Source: Candidatus Sulfotelmatobacter sp.
GTDB taxonomy: Bacteria > Acidobacteriota > Terriglobia > Terriglobales > Acidobacteriaceae
DNA: 64,000 bases
Direction of reading: 5' to 3'
Assembly (NCBI GenBank): GCA_025462865.1
Contig: JAOAPI010000150.1
Span: 124,001-188,000, forward strand
Every line of letters begins with the position of its first letter. Within the stretch, counting starts at the first letter, position 1. Shown piece by piece: positions 53,572-61,468 of this stretch. The notes under the pieces are model-generated. The model worked only from the letters and a program-made list of their open reading frames with translations, did no database searches and was not told the DNA's origin. Made by a program: the position numbers and the translations under genes.

Positions 53572-54423
53572 TCACTCCTGCTCGCGAGCGGACATATCAA
53601 ACCCATCACCGTTGAGAATTCTGTTGATGATCGATTCCACCAATTTAACGGCGTGATCCACGGCAGCTTCGATTGGTGCGCTCAGCCCCATCTGGCCTTC
53701 TTCGCCTCCAAGGGTTTCCGGCTCGCAGCCCACCAGCAGCACATTCTTGACCTCAATATTCATCGCCCGGGCCATGCGCAACACGCTCACAGGATTCATC
53801 GCATGGGCTTCAATTACGGCCGGCGGATCGTCCGGACCATCCAGCGCTTTCAAATCGGGTTCGATTACGTACAACGTCCCCGGAACATCGCCACGCGGAC
53901 AAGCGTCGACCAGAATTGTGGTCTCGTAGCCATCCTGTAGAGCATAGGCCAGGTCAAAACCGCGAATGCCAAAATCAACCACACGCACGCTTTGTGACAA
54001 CCCACGGCTGGCGAGACGGCGAACCACTTCCACCCCGAACCCATCATCCCCGAGGAAGATGTTGCCGATGCCGGCAACGAGGATGGTTGGTTTCTTCGCA
54101 GTAGCGGTTTGCGGAAATTCATCGGGAGACAGCGGCTCAACTTCTTCCGCATCGAAGAAGAAGCGATGACCCGGCTGACGCAGCAGTCCCATATCCCTGC
54201 CGGGATCGTTATCCAGCACAACGCAGACGTGCTGCTTGCCCTCGTAATCCTGCTCGATGCATTCGATGGTGGCGATTTGTCCGGCGAGCGCGATGTCCAT
54301 TACATCGCCGTGCGGACGCGGCCGCAGGCGCACCCGGCTTCCCGTCCTCACCTCGACTCCCGCAATTTCGAGATGATCGATCGGAGTTTTCTCCTCGAGA
54401 AGTTGCCATTCCCACTCGTTCAT
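53572..54423 (-). CDS. Hydrogenase maturation protease with extra N-terminal domain
   Basis: A 283-residue fusion. The C-terminal 165 residues are a HycI/HyaD-type endopeptidase: VAGIGNIFLGDDGFGVEV with the nickel-sensing acidic residue, LVDACPRGD, and HAMNPVSVLRMA. It removes the C-terminal peptide of the large subunit after nickel insertion. The first 110 residues form a beta-rich domain (VRLRPRPHGDVMDIALAGQI, CVVLDNDPGRDMGL) with no counterpart in classical proteases. The start overlaps the upstream gene as ATGA. Confidence 0.9.
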   Translation of the reverse strand: MNEWEWQLLEEKTPIDHLEIAGVEVRTGSRVRLRPRPHGDVMDIALAGQIATIECIEQDYEGKQHVCVVLDNDPGRDMGLLRQPGHRFFFDAEEVEPLSPDEFPQTATAKKPTILVAGIGNIFLGDDGFGVEVVRRLASRGLSQSVRVVDFGIRGFDLAYALQDGYETTILVDACPRGDVPGTLYVIEPDLKALDGPDDPPAVIEAHAMNPVSVLRMARAMNIEVKNVLLVGCEPETLGGEEGQMGLSAPIEAAVDHAVKLVESIINRILNGDGFDMSAREQE

Positions 54424-55481
54424 TGCCTGTCCTCCTTGAGTGGGCGCAGACTTCGCATGACTCCGTGCAACTTCATAAAATGTTCCATCGGCATGGTTTC
54501 GGTGCGTTTCAGCATCTGGCGGGCGCGCTCATCCGACTGGCTCATCTCGAGCTTCTCATCGTCGGTCAGCGTCATGATGCGCAAGGAGAGAATCTCATCA
54601 ATCTCGGTGCCGTCAAATAAATCTCCAGCGCTCTCCGGTGCAATCTGCGGATAGTCATAGAGAATGATCGGGGCAGAGAGCATCGTGTCACGCTGTCCTT
54701 CTTCCCCGACCAGCACTGGCCACGTTCCCACATTTTTGCAACGAGCCGCCTCTTCACGAAGATGCTCATGAGGCGCGATCTGCGAAACAAATCTTCCATC
54801 CTGCACGCCGATAACGGTATGAGTGGAGGCCATAGAACTCAGCAAGGCCTGGTCCCGGCTGGAATCCTCTGCGAGTTCGAACGGAGTGGTGTTGCGGACC
54901 AGCACGCTCACCTTAAACACTCCATCCTCAATCCGTTCCGCCATCACTTCGAGAGCGCCGCGGATCGCTTTTCGCTCGCGCACGATGATGCCGGCAAGTT
55001 CTCCATTTCCGGATTGCAGATGTTCAATTTGTTTTTCGTCAGCGAAACTAAAAGATTCGTGGATTTGCGCATGACTCAGCGCCTCCACGTTGTACACCGG
55101 CAAAACCAGTTCTCGCTCGATTGCTTCCTGCCAAGGCCGATATACGCGACCATTCGCTTCCAGTCTCTCAACCAGCCGAAACTCCGGCACTTCGCCCGGC
55201 AACTCACTCACCGGCGTGGTCAACTCGCCGACAGAACGTGCGACCAACTGCAGAAAACGCACTCGAACTTCGATCCCGGTTAGCGAACTACCTTCCACCA
55301 GGCATTCAGTCAACATGATCGAGGCCTCGCCACCGTTCTGCGCTTCGCAGTACGATTGCGGGCACAGCACACCAAAGTTCCAGCGCTGCTGATTCTTCAC
55401 CGAAGATGGGCGATACGGATAGAGCATGTATCCCTCATACAGCACCGCTTTCGCGATCTTCTCCACCGCCTGGAGGTTCAC
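54420..55481 (-). CDS. Hydrogenase-locus protein of unknown function, 353 residues
   Basis: A soluble, acidic protein without clear motifs. It starts with a helical segment (LQAVEKIAKAVLYEGYMLYP), continues with YRPSSVKNQQRWNFGVLCPQ and a mixed alpha/beta middle, and ends with a helical acidic tail. The GTG start overlaps the preceding stop by one base (TAGTG) with AGAAGG seven bases ahead, and its own stop overlaps the protease start (ATGA). This tight coupling to both a DUF6084-like gene and the protease argues for a hydrogenase assembly role. I do not recognise any enzymatic signature. Confidence 0.85.
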   Translation of the reverse strand: MNLQAVEKIAKAVLYEGYMLYPYRPSSVKNQQRWNFGVLCPQSYCEAQNGGEASIMLTECLVEGSSLTGIEVRVRFLQLVARSVGELTTPVSELPGEVPEFRLVERLEANGRVYRPWQEAIERELVLPVYNVEALSHAQIHESFSFADEKQIEHLQSGNGELAGIIVRERKAIRGALEVMAERIEDGVFKVSVLVRNTTPFELAEDSSRDQALLSSMASTHTVIGVQDGRFVSQIAPHEHLREEAARCKNVGTWPVLVGEEGQRDTMLSAPIILYDYPQIAPESAGDLFDGTEIDEILSLRIMTLTDDEKLEMSQSDERARQMLKRTETMPMEHFMKLHGVMRSLRPLKEDRQ

Positions 55482-56125
55482 TACATCACCTTCTCTTCCA
55501 CGGGAATAATGCTCTCTAAAACTTCTTCCCAAGTGGGAATCCCGCGCTGCATTTTGTATTGGTACAAGCGGTCGAAGGCGTCTTTGTGTAGGCACAGCCA
55601 GGCGCTGTTGGGGTAATAGGCCTGCATCATGTCGCGCCAGACTCTCACAGGCAGTCTGAATCGAGTTTCCTTGTCCCAGGAAATGGGAGCGACCTGAAGT
55701 CCGCCTTCCGCGCCAGCATAAAAAACAGTTCCACTGAACTGCAGGCAGATTGGGACTTCTCCATCAGCCACTCCATCAAAGTATTTGGTAGCCGCAACAT
55801 TGAAATCGAAGCTGCACGGCACGGGCAGATCAACCAGCGTCGATCCTTTAAACGAAGGCACGACCAGATTGGCGTGGGTCCACAAAAGATTTCGCAGAGT
55901 CTGGCCCCAGCGGCTGGGCTCGCCAAACAAATCGAGCAGGCGCTCCTGATCTTCGGGCGTATATTTTCGCCGCGTGACTTCGAGCTGGATCTGACATCGC
56001 AGCGCGACCGTGTGAATGGTTTGCTCGGGATTAATGTCCGTCAAACGAAGTTTGAACGCCAGTAGTGGAGAGGCTGCATTCGCTACCACTTCGGCGCCTT
56101 CGACCTGAAAGCTCAGATCAGGCAT
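55481..56125 (-). CDS. DUF6084-like hydrogenase-locus protein
   Basis: A 214-residue beta-rich protein, MPDLSFQVEGAEVVANAASP onward, with a central IQLEVTRRKYTPEDQERLLD and RWGQTLRNLLWTHANLVVPS. It resembles DUF6084 proteins as I recall them from group 1h loci in Actinobacteria. No Cys cluster or catalytic motif is visible. The ATG overlaps the preceding stop by 8 nt and is preceded by GAGGAG; the stop overlaps the next gene by 1 nt. Function unknown, probably maturation or assembly. Confidence 0.82.
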   Translation of the reverse strand: MPDLSFQVEGAEVVANAASPLLAFKLRLTDINPEQTIHTVALRCQIQLEVTRRKYTPEDQERLLDLFGEPSRWGQTLRNLLWTHANLVVPSFKGSTLVDLPVPCSFDFNVAATKYFDGVADGEVPICLQFSGTVFYAGAEGGLQVAPISWDKETRFRLPVRVWRDMMQAYYPNSAWLCLHKDAFDRLYQYKMQRGIPTWEEVLESIIPVEEKVM

Positions 56126-56804
56126 GAGACTCCTCTCCCATATTCGAAGCCTCTTTAGTTTCAACCGCGACCTCGACCGATCGTGCTTTCACGCGTGTGA
56201 AGAACTCCCCCAGCTCCTTCCAAACTTCCGTGCCACCGGATAGACCTTTCCAGTGCAGGCGAATCAGGCCCACCAGTTTGTAACATTCATCAATCGGAAG
56301 CAGATAGTATTCGGCCGCAGAATATCCGCGGGAATAACCGAGTCGATTTACCAGCAACCCTTCCACATCGGATTCCATTTCGTTCAGAATCGGATTACGC
56401 GCCACAATGTCATTCCAGGATTCCAGCGCGAGCAGAGACTCAGTGGCTCCCGCCGGACTGGGATAAAGAGCAATGACGCGATTCTCCAGACTGTTTCTGA
56501 AGAAGAAAGCCATGTTGATGGGAACCATCAGGCCATTCCACTCGGCATCGCTGAGATTGAAAGCGGGAAGAGAGAGCACCCGCCTCGGCACGCGCTTGAA
56601 TTTCACACCCTGCCCGCTGAACAGAATCGCACAAGCGTCACAGGTGCAAAGCAGTTTTCGCTGCGCCAGCTCAATCAAATGGGGATGATCGGGCCGTAGG
56701 CCCACGCTGCACATCTCGCAGCGTTCGAGCGGCCGCTCGCGCCGCGCAAACTGTCGCAACGCTCCAAAGCCATCAGCCGATCCCGTAAATTGCCCCGCGC
56801 TCAT
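56118..56804 (-). CDS. DUF5947-like Cys-rich hydrogenase-locus protein
   Basis: A 228-residue protein with an N-terminal metal-binding motif: RCEMCSVGLRPDHPHL followed by LLCTCDACAILF, giving cysteines 29, 32, 53, 55 and 58 and histidines 40 and 42. A C-terminal globular part (VPINMAFFFRNSLENRVIAL and YYLLPIDECYKLVGLIRLHW) follows. The pattern matches DUF5947 as I recall it. The Cys arrangement would suit zinc or an Fe-S cluster, so it could be a metallochaperone or electron-transfer adaptor for the hydrogenase. It starts 24 nt after the NifU-like gene. Confidence 0.83.
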   Translation of the reverse strand: MSAGQFTGSADGFGALRQFARRERPLERCEMCSVGLRPDHPHLIELAQRKLLCTCDACAILFSGQGVKFKRVPRRVLSLPAFNLSDAEWNGLMVPINMAFFFRNSLENRVIALYPSPAGATESLLALESWNDIVARNPILNEMESDVEGLLVNRLGYSRGYSAAEYYLLPIDECYKLVGLIRLHWKGLSGGTEVWKELGEFFTRVKARSVEVAVETKEASNMGEESHA

Positions 56805-56828
56805 GATTTCAGAATCTTCCTGCGTCTC

Positions 56829-57416
56829 TTAATCTCCGCCGTTGGGTTCCAGAGCGACGGGCTGCTGCATGATTGCCACCCCGCTCATTAACTTATCTAA
56901 AGCTACAAATCCGGAAGCGCTCTTCTCTTCCAGACCCTCAATCACCAGAGAAGTCAGATCGGGCGCGGCGTCGTACATTGCCCCCTCGAGAGTCGCATGC
57001 ACGGTTTTTGCTGTTGAGCCGCAGGCATGCGAACCAGTTTCAACTCGCAGGCGGATTTCACCCTCGTTCACGCCGAGCAGTTCGAGTTCGCAACCCTGTT
57101 TCCGCAACTGCGGCCTCACCTTTTCTACTGCCTTTACCACTCGTGCCTCAACGTCCTCAGGGTGCAGGCCGTACAGAATCAGAACGCTGCTCACCAGCGG
57201 ATCACGGCCCAACCGGTCAATGATGTTCATTCCCGGGTCTCCGGCTTCGGCCACAATGTCGAGCGCTTTCTCCAGCGCCGCGCCGTGCAAATCCATGAGC
57301 GATTGCACCAGGCCCTTGGTGGCCGCTCTTACCGAGGGATCGGCGATCGATTCCATCTCCTGGACCAGCCCGCCGATCCGTTGCATGTCCTCTCGAAAAT
57401 CTCTCCCGTCAGCCAC
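56829..57416 (-). CDS. NifU-like scaffold protein lacking the CxxC pair
   Basis: A 195-residue protein. The C-terminal NifU domain (LELLGVNEGEIRLRVETGSH, then ACGSTAKTVHATLEGAMYDA) has one Cys where normal scaffolds have CxxC, so it cannot ligate a cluster alone in the usual way. The N-terminal half is helical (GGLVQEMESIADPSVRAATK). The GTG start is preceded by AGGAG. It is the first accessory gene after the large subunit and is probably part of Fe-S delivery to the small subunit, or a structural subunit. Confidence 0.85.
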   Translation of the reverse strand: MADGRDFREDMQRIGGLVQEMESIADPSVRAATKGLVQSLMDLHGAALEKALDIVAEAGDPGMNIIDRLGRDPLVSSVLILYGLHPEDVEARVVKAVEKVRPQLRKQGCELELLGVNEGEIRLRVETGSHACGSTAKTVHATLEGAMYDAAPDLTSLVIEGLEEKSASGFVALDKLMSGVAIMQQPVALEPNGGD

Positions 57417-57587
57417 AGGGCTCCTTAATAAATGATGAATTAATGTGACACGCAATAAAACCCAATCGTAGAGACGTTGCTTGCAACGTCTCTGCCAACA
57501 GCACCTCAAACTACGCTTTCATCGATGCTGCCTGTAGAACCTTAGCCAGCTGCGTCTCTACGATCATCAAGCTCGCTTAGCGACGAG
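57417..57587. other. Intercistronic stretch with strong hairpin
   Basis: The 171-base gap between hhyL and the NifU-like gene is the largest inside the operon. It contains an 11-bp perfect stem, AGAGACGTTGC-TT-GCAACGTCTCT (57470-57493), of the dispersed-repeat type, and a second small inverted repeat AGCTCG...CGAGCT near 57571-57590. It could set different levels of the structural and accessory mRNAs by processing or partial termination. Confidence 0.55.
57470..57493. repeat. Palindromic GTAGAGACGTTGC-type repeat
   Basis: Perfect 11-bp inverted repeat with a 2-nt loop. Related sequences are scattered in acidobacterial and cyanobacterial genomes, from memory. It sits between the large-subunit and NifU-like genes. 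Confidence 0.7.
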
Positions 57588-59384
57588 CTACGGTTGAAGA
57601 CCAAACATTGGGGAATGGTGCGTCTTCAACACTTTTCCGTTCCCCAAATACATGTGAACCCCACAAGGTAGGCACGGATCGAAGCTTCTCACCGCCCGCA
57701 TGATGTCTATCCCCTTAAATTTGTCCGGGCCGTTCTCTTCGAAGATCGGCGTATTCTGCACTGCATCCTCATAAGGCCCCGGAGTTCCGTAAATGTCCCG
57801 AGGATTAGCATTCCAGGGCGTCGGCGGATACGGGTGGTAGTTCGCGATTTTGCCTTTGCGGATTACCACATGGTGCGACAGCACTCCGCGAACTGCTTCG
57901 TGGAAGCCGCAGCCAATGGCTTCCTCAGGCACTTTGAAATCAGTCCACGTTCTGGTCCTGCCGGCATGGAGTTCAGCCAGCGCCTGCTCGGCAAAATAAA
58001 GCGCCGCAGCCGCCGAGTAAGCCTGGAAATAAGTGCGAGCCCGGTCGCGTTCAATGGCATTGCTCCACTTCGGAATCTTCCACTCGAACTCCACTTCTGG
58101 TTTGGAAGCAGTCTTGGGCAGATAAATCTTCACGCTCTGGCCCGTGGACTTGATGTAGCCAATGTCCACGAGTCCAGCGAGCGCCGTCGCCCACAAGCGG
58201 GCAATCGGACCACCGCCAGTATCCAGCGCAAGGTGATCGCCCGTTCGCTTGTCGAACCATCGAGGCGACATGACCCACGTGTACTTTCCATCAAAGTCGC
58301 GCTTTTGCGGACGAGGAATCGTGGTCTGGTTCCAGGGATGATTCTTATCCACTGGATTGCCCAGTGGATCAGTCTTAACGAACGTCTCAGAGTTTTTCCA
58401 ATCGTCGTAGTACGAACTGCCTAACAGAATCCGGATGTTCAGGTTGATGTCAACCAAATCTGTGGTTACGAGTTTTCCGTCCACGACAACGCCCGGGGTT
58501 ACGTACATCGCTCGACCCCATTCGGTCATGTGTTCGTATTTGTAATCGCAAACGTCGGGATTTTGGAATGATCCCCAGCAACCCAGCAGTATTCTTCTAC
58601 GCCCCACCTCTTCGTATCCCGGCAGCGCGTCATAGAAGAAGTCGAACAAATCATCGTGCAGCGGCAGGACCTTCTTCATGAACTCCACATATTTGATCAG
58701 CCGCACGATGTAATCAGTGAAAAGTTGAATCGTCGGCACAGTTCCTACTCCGCCCGGATACAGCGTCGAGGGATGCACGTGGCGTCCTTCCATCAGGCAA
58801 AACATCTCGCGGGTCATGCGGCTCATCTGCAGAGCCTCAAGATAGAAGGCTCCCGTAAAGGGATTGAGCGCCGTCATGATATCTGCGATGGTTCGATAGC
58901 CGTGCTGGTTGGAGTGTGGCGCCGCCGTGGACTGCGCCTTGGTCCAGACCTTTGGATTCGTCTCTTTGACCATCTGCTCGCAAAAATCCACGCCGACCAA
59001 ATTATCCTGAAAGATATTGTGATCGAACATGTATTCGGCGGCTTCGCCTAGATTCACAATGCACTCCGCAATATTCGGAGGTCGAACTCCGAACGCCATG
59101 TTTTGTGCGTAGGTGGCACAGGTCGCGTGATTGTCGCCGCAGATCCCGCAGATGCGGCTGGTGATGAAATGAGCATCGCGCGGATCCTTGCCTTTCATGA
59201 AAATGCTGTACCCGCGAAAAATGGACGAGGTGCTGTGACACTCGACCACATGGCGGTTCTCAAAATCGATTTTGGTGAAAATACCCAGGCTGCCCACGAT
59301 CCGAGTGATCGGGTCCCAATTCATTTCCACGAGATTTCTTTTTTTGCTGGGGACGTCCTTAGTCGGTGCGGTAATAGTGCTCAT
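57588..59384 (-). CDS. hhyL: [NiFe]-hydrogenase large subunit, group 1h/5 type
   Basis: A 598-residue catalytic subunit. The N-terminal nickel motif is SRICGICGDNHATCATYA and the C-terminal motif is SFDPCLPCGVHMYLG; both Cys pairs that bind Ni-Fe are intact. Twenty-one residues follow the final His and would be cut off by the maturation protease. Motif contexts match the high-affinity, oxygen-tolerant actinobacterial/acidobacterial group, in which the enzyme oxidises atmospheric H2. The ATG starts 22 nt after the small subunit stop. Confidence 0.95.
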   Translation of the reverse strand: MSTITAPTKDVPSKKRNLVEMNWDPITRIVGSLGIFTKIDFENRHVVECHSTSSIFRGYSIFMKGKDPRDAHFITSRICGICGDNHATCATYAQNMAFGVRPPNIAECIVNLGEAAEYMFDHNIFQDNLVGVDFCEQMVKETNPKVWTKAQSTAAPHSNQHGYRTIADIMTALNPFTGAFYLEALQMSRMTREMFCLMEGRHVHPSTLYPGGVGTVPTIQLFTDYIVRLIKYVEFMKKVLPLHDDLFDFFYDALPGYEEVGRRRILLGCWGSFQNPDVCDYKYEHMTEWGRAMYVTPGVVVDGKLVTTDLVDINLNIRILLGSSYYDDWKNSETFVKTDPLGNPVDKNHPWNQTTIPRPQKRDFDGKYTWVMSPRWFDKRTGDHLALDTGGGPIARLWATALAGLVDIGYIKSTGQSVKIYLPKTASKPEVEFEWKIPKWSNAIERDRARTYFQAYSAAAALYFAEQALAELHAGRTRTWTDFKVPEEAIGCGFHEAVRGVLSHHVVIRKGKIANYHPYPPTPWNANPRDIYGTPGPYEDAVQNTPIFEENGPDKFKGIDIMRAVRSFDPCLPCGVHMYLGNGKVLKTHHSPMFGLQP

Positions 59385-59406
59385 TCGAGTCGCTCCTTAT
59401 GCCGTG

Positions 59407-60471
59407 TCAGTAAGATCGTGGATGGTATCCGGTGGTCAGTTCAGCGCGAGGGTGACGCCATTTGGGTTCTTTGTTGACAGTATGTTGAGTGATTGAGCGC
59501 AGGGCACGAATCGCACGGCCATAAGCGCCGACGGCGGCGCTGGAGACTTTTCCACCGGGTGGCTCATCCATAAAAGGCATGAACTTGTCGGGGAAGCCGG
59601 GCATCGTGCAGCCGATGCAAATACCGCCCACATTCGGACAGCCTCCGATTCCCGCCATCCATCCCCGTTTGGGAACGTTGCAGTTCACCACCGGCCCCCA
59701 GCATCCCAATTTCACAATGCACTTTGGTGATCCGTACACTTCGGCGAAATCGCCCTGCTCGTAGTAACCAGCTCGATCGCAGCCTTCGTGCACCGTTTTG
59801 CCGAACAGCCATGTGGGACGCAGCTGATCGTCCAGCGGAATCATGGGCGCAAGTCCAGCCACCTGATAAAGCAGGTAAAGCAGCGTCTCCATGAAGTTGT
59901 CGGGCTGAACCGGACACCCGGGAACATTCACGATCGGTAGACCGGCTTTCGACTTCCAGTCCCACCCCAGGTAATCCGCGAGTCCCATGCAGCCCGTCGG
60001 ATTGCCTTCCATGGCGTGAATCCCGCCATAGGTCGCGCACGTACCGCAGGCTACGACCGCCAATGCTTTGGGAACAAGGCGATCAATCCATTCGTTGGTG
60101 GTGATGGGCTGTTTCGTATTGGGGTTGGTACCAAGCCCTGCCCAATAGCCTTCCTTCTTAATCTTTTCGTTGGGAATCGATCCTTCCACCACCAGGACAA
60201 ACGGTTCGAGTTTCCCTTCTTCCGCCTGGTACCAATACTTCATGAAGTCGTCGCCAACTTCATATGCGAGCACAGGATTGTGCAAGTGAACCTTGGGGAG
60301 TCCGGGAATCGCTCCTAACAGAACATCCTCGATGCTGGGTTGAGTTGCTGCCGTGATGGAAACCGAATCTCCGTCACAGCCCAAACCTGCGGTGATCCAG
60401 AGAATATGAACTTCGGCGACGGGGGATGGTCTTTGCGTGACTCGACCGTACGGAACCGCTTGCGCTGCCAT
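59407..60471 (-). CDS. hhyS: [NiFe]-hydrogenase small subunit, group 1h/5 type
   Basis: A 354-residue Fe-S subunit. The proximal cluster site reads GLGCDGDSVS: C32 followed by Asp35 where most hydrogenases have the second Cys, then ACGTCATYGG and NVPGCPVQPDNF. Distal and medial cluster ligands lie in VHEGCDRAGYY, KCIVKLGCWG, GGCPNVGG and CIGCTMPGFPD. No Tat signal is present, unlike most membrane-bound uptake hydrogenases. The ATG at 60469-60471 follows AAGGAGAACCCC; an upstream ATG lacks this. The 3Cys-1Asp proximal cluster is known from the Ralstonia eutropha group 5 enzyme. Confidence 0.95.
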   Translation of the reverse strand: MAAQAVPYGRVTQRPSPVAEVHILWITAGLGCDGDSVSITAATQPSIEDVLLGAIPGLPKVHLHNPVLAYEVGDDFMKYWYQAEEGKLEPFVLVVEGSIPNEKIKKEGYWAGLGTNPNTKQPITTNEWIDRLVPKALAVVACGTCATYGGIHAMEGNPTGCMGLADYLGWDWKSKAGLPIVNVPGCPVQPDNFMETLLYLLYQVAGLAPMIPLDDQLRPTWLFGKTVHEGCDRAGYYEQGDFAEVYGSPKCIVKLGCWGPVVNCNVPKRGWMAGIGGCPNVGGICIGCTMPGFPDKFMPFMDEPPGGKVSSAAVGAYGRAIRALRSITQHTVNKEPKWRHPRAELTTGYHPRSY

Positions 60472-60778
60472 GGGGTTCTCCTTTCCCATAGAAAACTTAA
60501 TTAGGAGTGGGAGCCGACGGTTCCTTCATGCGTGAAAAGGAATCGCAAATTGTGGAACTAAACATCCGAAAGAGTGACCTCGCGTCTCGCTCAAGACGGG
60601 TGCACGGGGTTAAGGATCAACGTTACGGGGGCGGCTCACAAGCGGGAGCACCACTTTTTCCAACGGAGGAAAATCCTAGGGATTTCGTCGGGGATTTCCC
60701 TAGGGTGCGTTCCTTAGGTTAATTGCCCTAACAAGCAAACTGACCCATCGGTTGCAGGACGCCGAGCAAGCGAGGAGC
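60472..60778 (-). promoter_or_regulatory. Hydrogenase promoter region
   Basis: About 300 bases between the response-regulator stop and hhyS. It contains the CCTAGGGA/TCCCTAGG inverted repeat listed separately, located about 230 bases before hhyS. No open frame of interest. A -35/-10 or -24/-12 assignment would be guesswork, so none is called. Confidence 0.6.
60675..60718. promoter_or_regulatory. CCTAGGGA inverted repeat, candidate operator
   Basis: CCTAGGGA (60675-60682) and TCCCTAGG (60697-60704) are perfectly complementary with a 14-nt spacer. A third half-site-like TCCTTAGG lies at 60711-60718. Spacing of about two helical turns between half-sites (22 nt centre to centre) fits binding of a dimeric LuxR/NarL-type regulator; the gene for such a regulator ends 61 nt away. 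Confidence 0.6.
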
Positions 60779-61468
60779 TCAGCCTGTTTTCTCATTCATG
60801 TTCCACTGAATCGCGTGCTGCATTAGTTCGCGAGCGCTTCGAAGCGAAAGTTTTTCTTTGATGTGCGCCTGGTAGGACTCGACAGTCTTAATGCTGAGGT
60901 GAAGTTCCTCGGCGATCTGCCGGGTTCCGTGACCTTCTCCAATCAAACGAAACACTTCCAGTTCGCGGTCACTCAGGTCGGCAATGAAAGAGTTTTTCGT
61001 AGCGCCTGAGCCAGCGATGTAGTGCTTAAGCATCTTGTTGGCGATGCGGTCGCTCACATAAATTTCGCCGTTCAGAATACGGCGCACGGCGACAAGCACT
61101 TTTTCCGTCGCTTCCTGTTTCATGATGTACCCGTTGGCGCCGGCGCGTAACGCGCGTTCCGCGTAGATCGACTCATCGTGCATGGAGAGGATCAGCACGG
61201 GCAGAGTGGGATGAGTGGCGCGAATGTTCTTCAGCAGATCGAGGCCATCGGGGCCATTCAGTGAGATGTCCACAATCAGAACATCAGGCCTTGAGGACGC
61301 CAGCACGAGCATCGCCCCGGTTGCGTCCTCCGCTTCCCCGCTCACCACCAGGTCGGCCTCACGGTTCACCATCATCGCCAAACCTTGGCGAACGATAGGA
61401 TGGTCGTCGACCACCAGAATCCTTCTCTTCACCCGGTCTTGAACTTGTACTTTGTGGGAGGGGTTCAT
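60779..61468 (-). CDS. LuxR/NarL-family response regulator
   Basis: A 229-residue regulator. The receiver domain (RRILVVDDHPIVRQGLAMMV, phosphorylated Asp in VLIVDISLNGPDG, Lys in MKQEAT) is followed by a GerE-type helix-turn-helix (LSDRELEVFRLIGEGHGTRQ and LSIKTVESYQAHIKEKL). The ATG overlaps the kinase stop (ATGA), so the pair is coupled. It lies just upstream of the hydrogenase operon on the same strand and is the best candidate for its regulator. Confidence 0.92.
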   Translation of the reverse strand: MNPSHKVQVQDRVKRRILVVDDHPIVRQGLAMMVNREADLVVSGEAEDATGAMLVLASSRPDVLIVDISLNGPDGLDLLKNIRATHPTLPVLILSMHDESIYAERALRAGANGYIMKQEATEKVLVAVRRILNGEIYVSDRIANKMLKHYIAGSGATKNSFIADLSDRELEVFRLIGEGHGTRQIAEELHLSIKTVESYQAHIKEKLSLRSARELMQHAIQWNMNEKTG

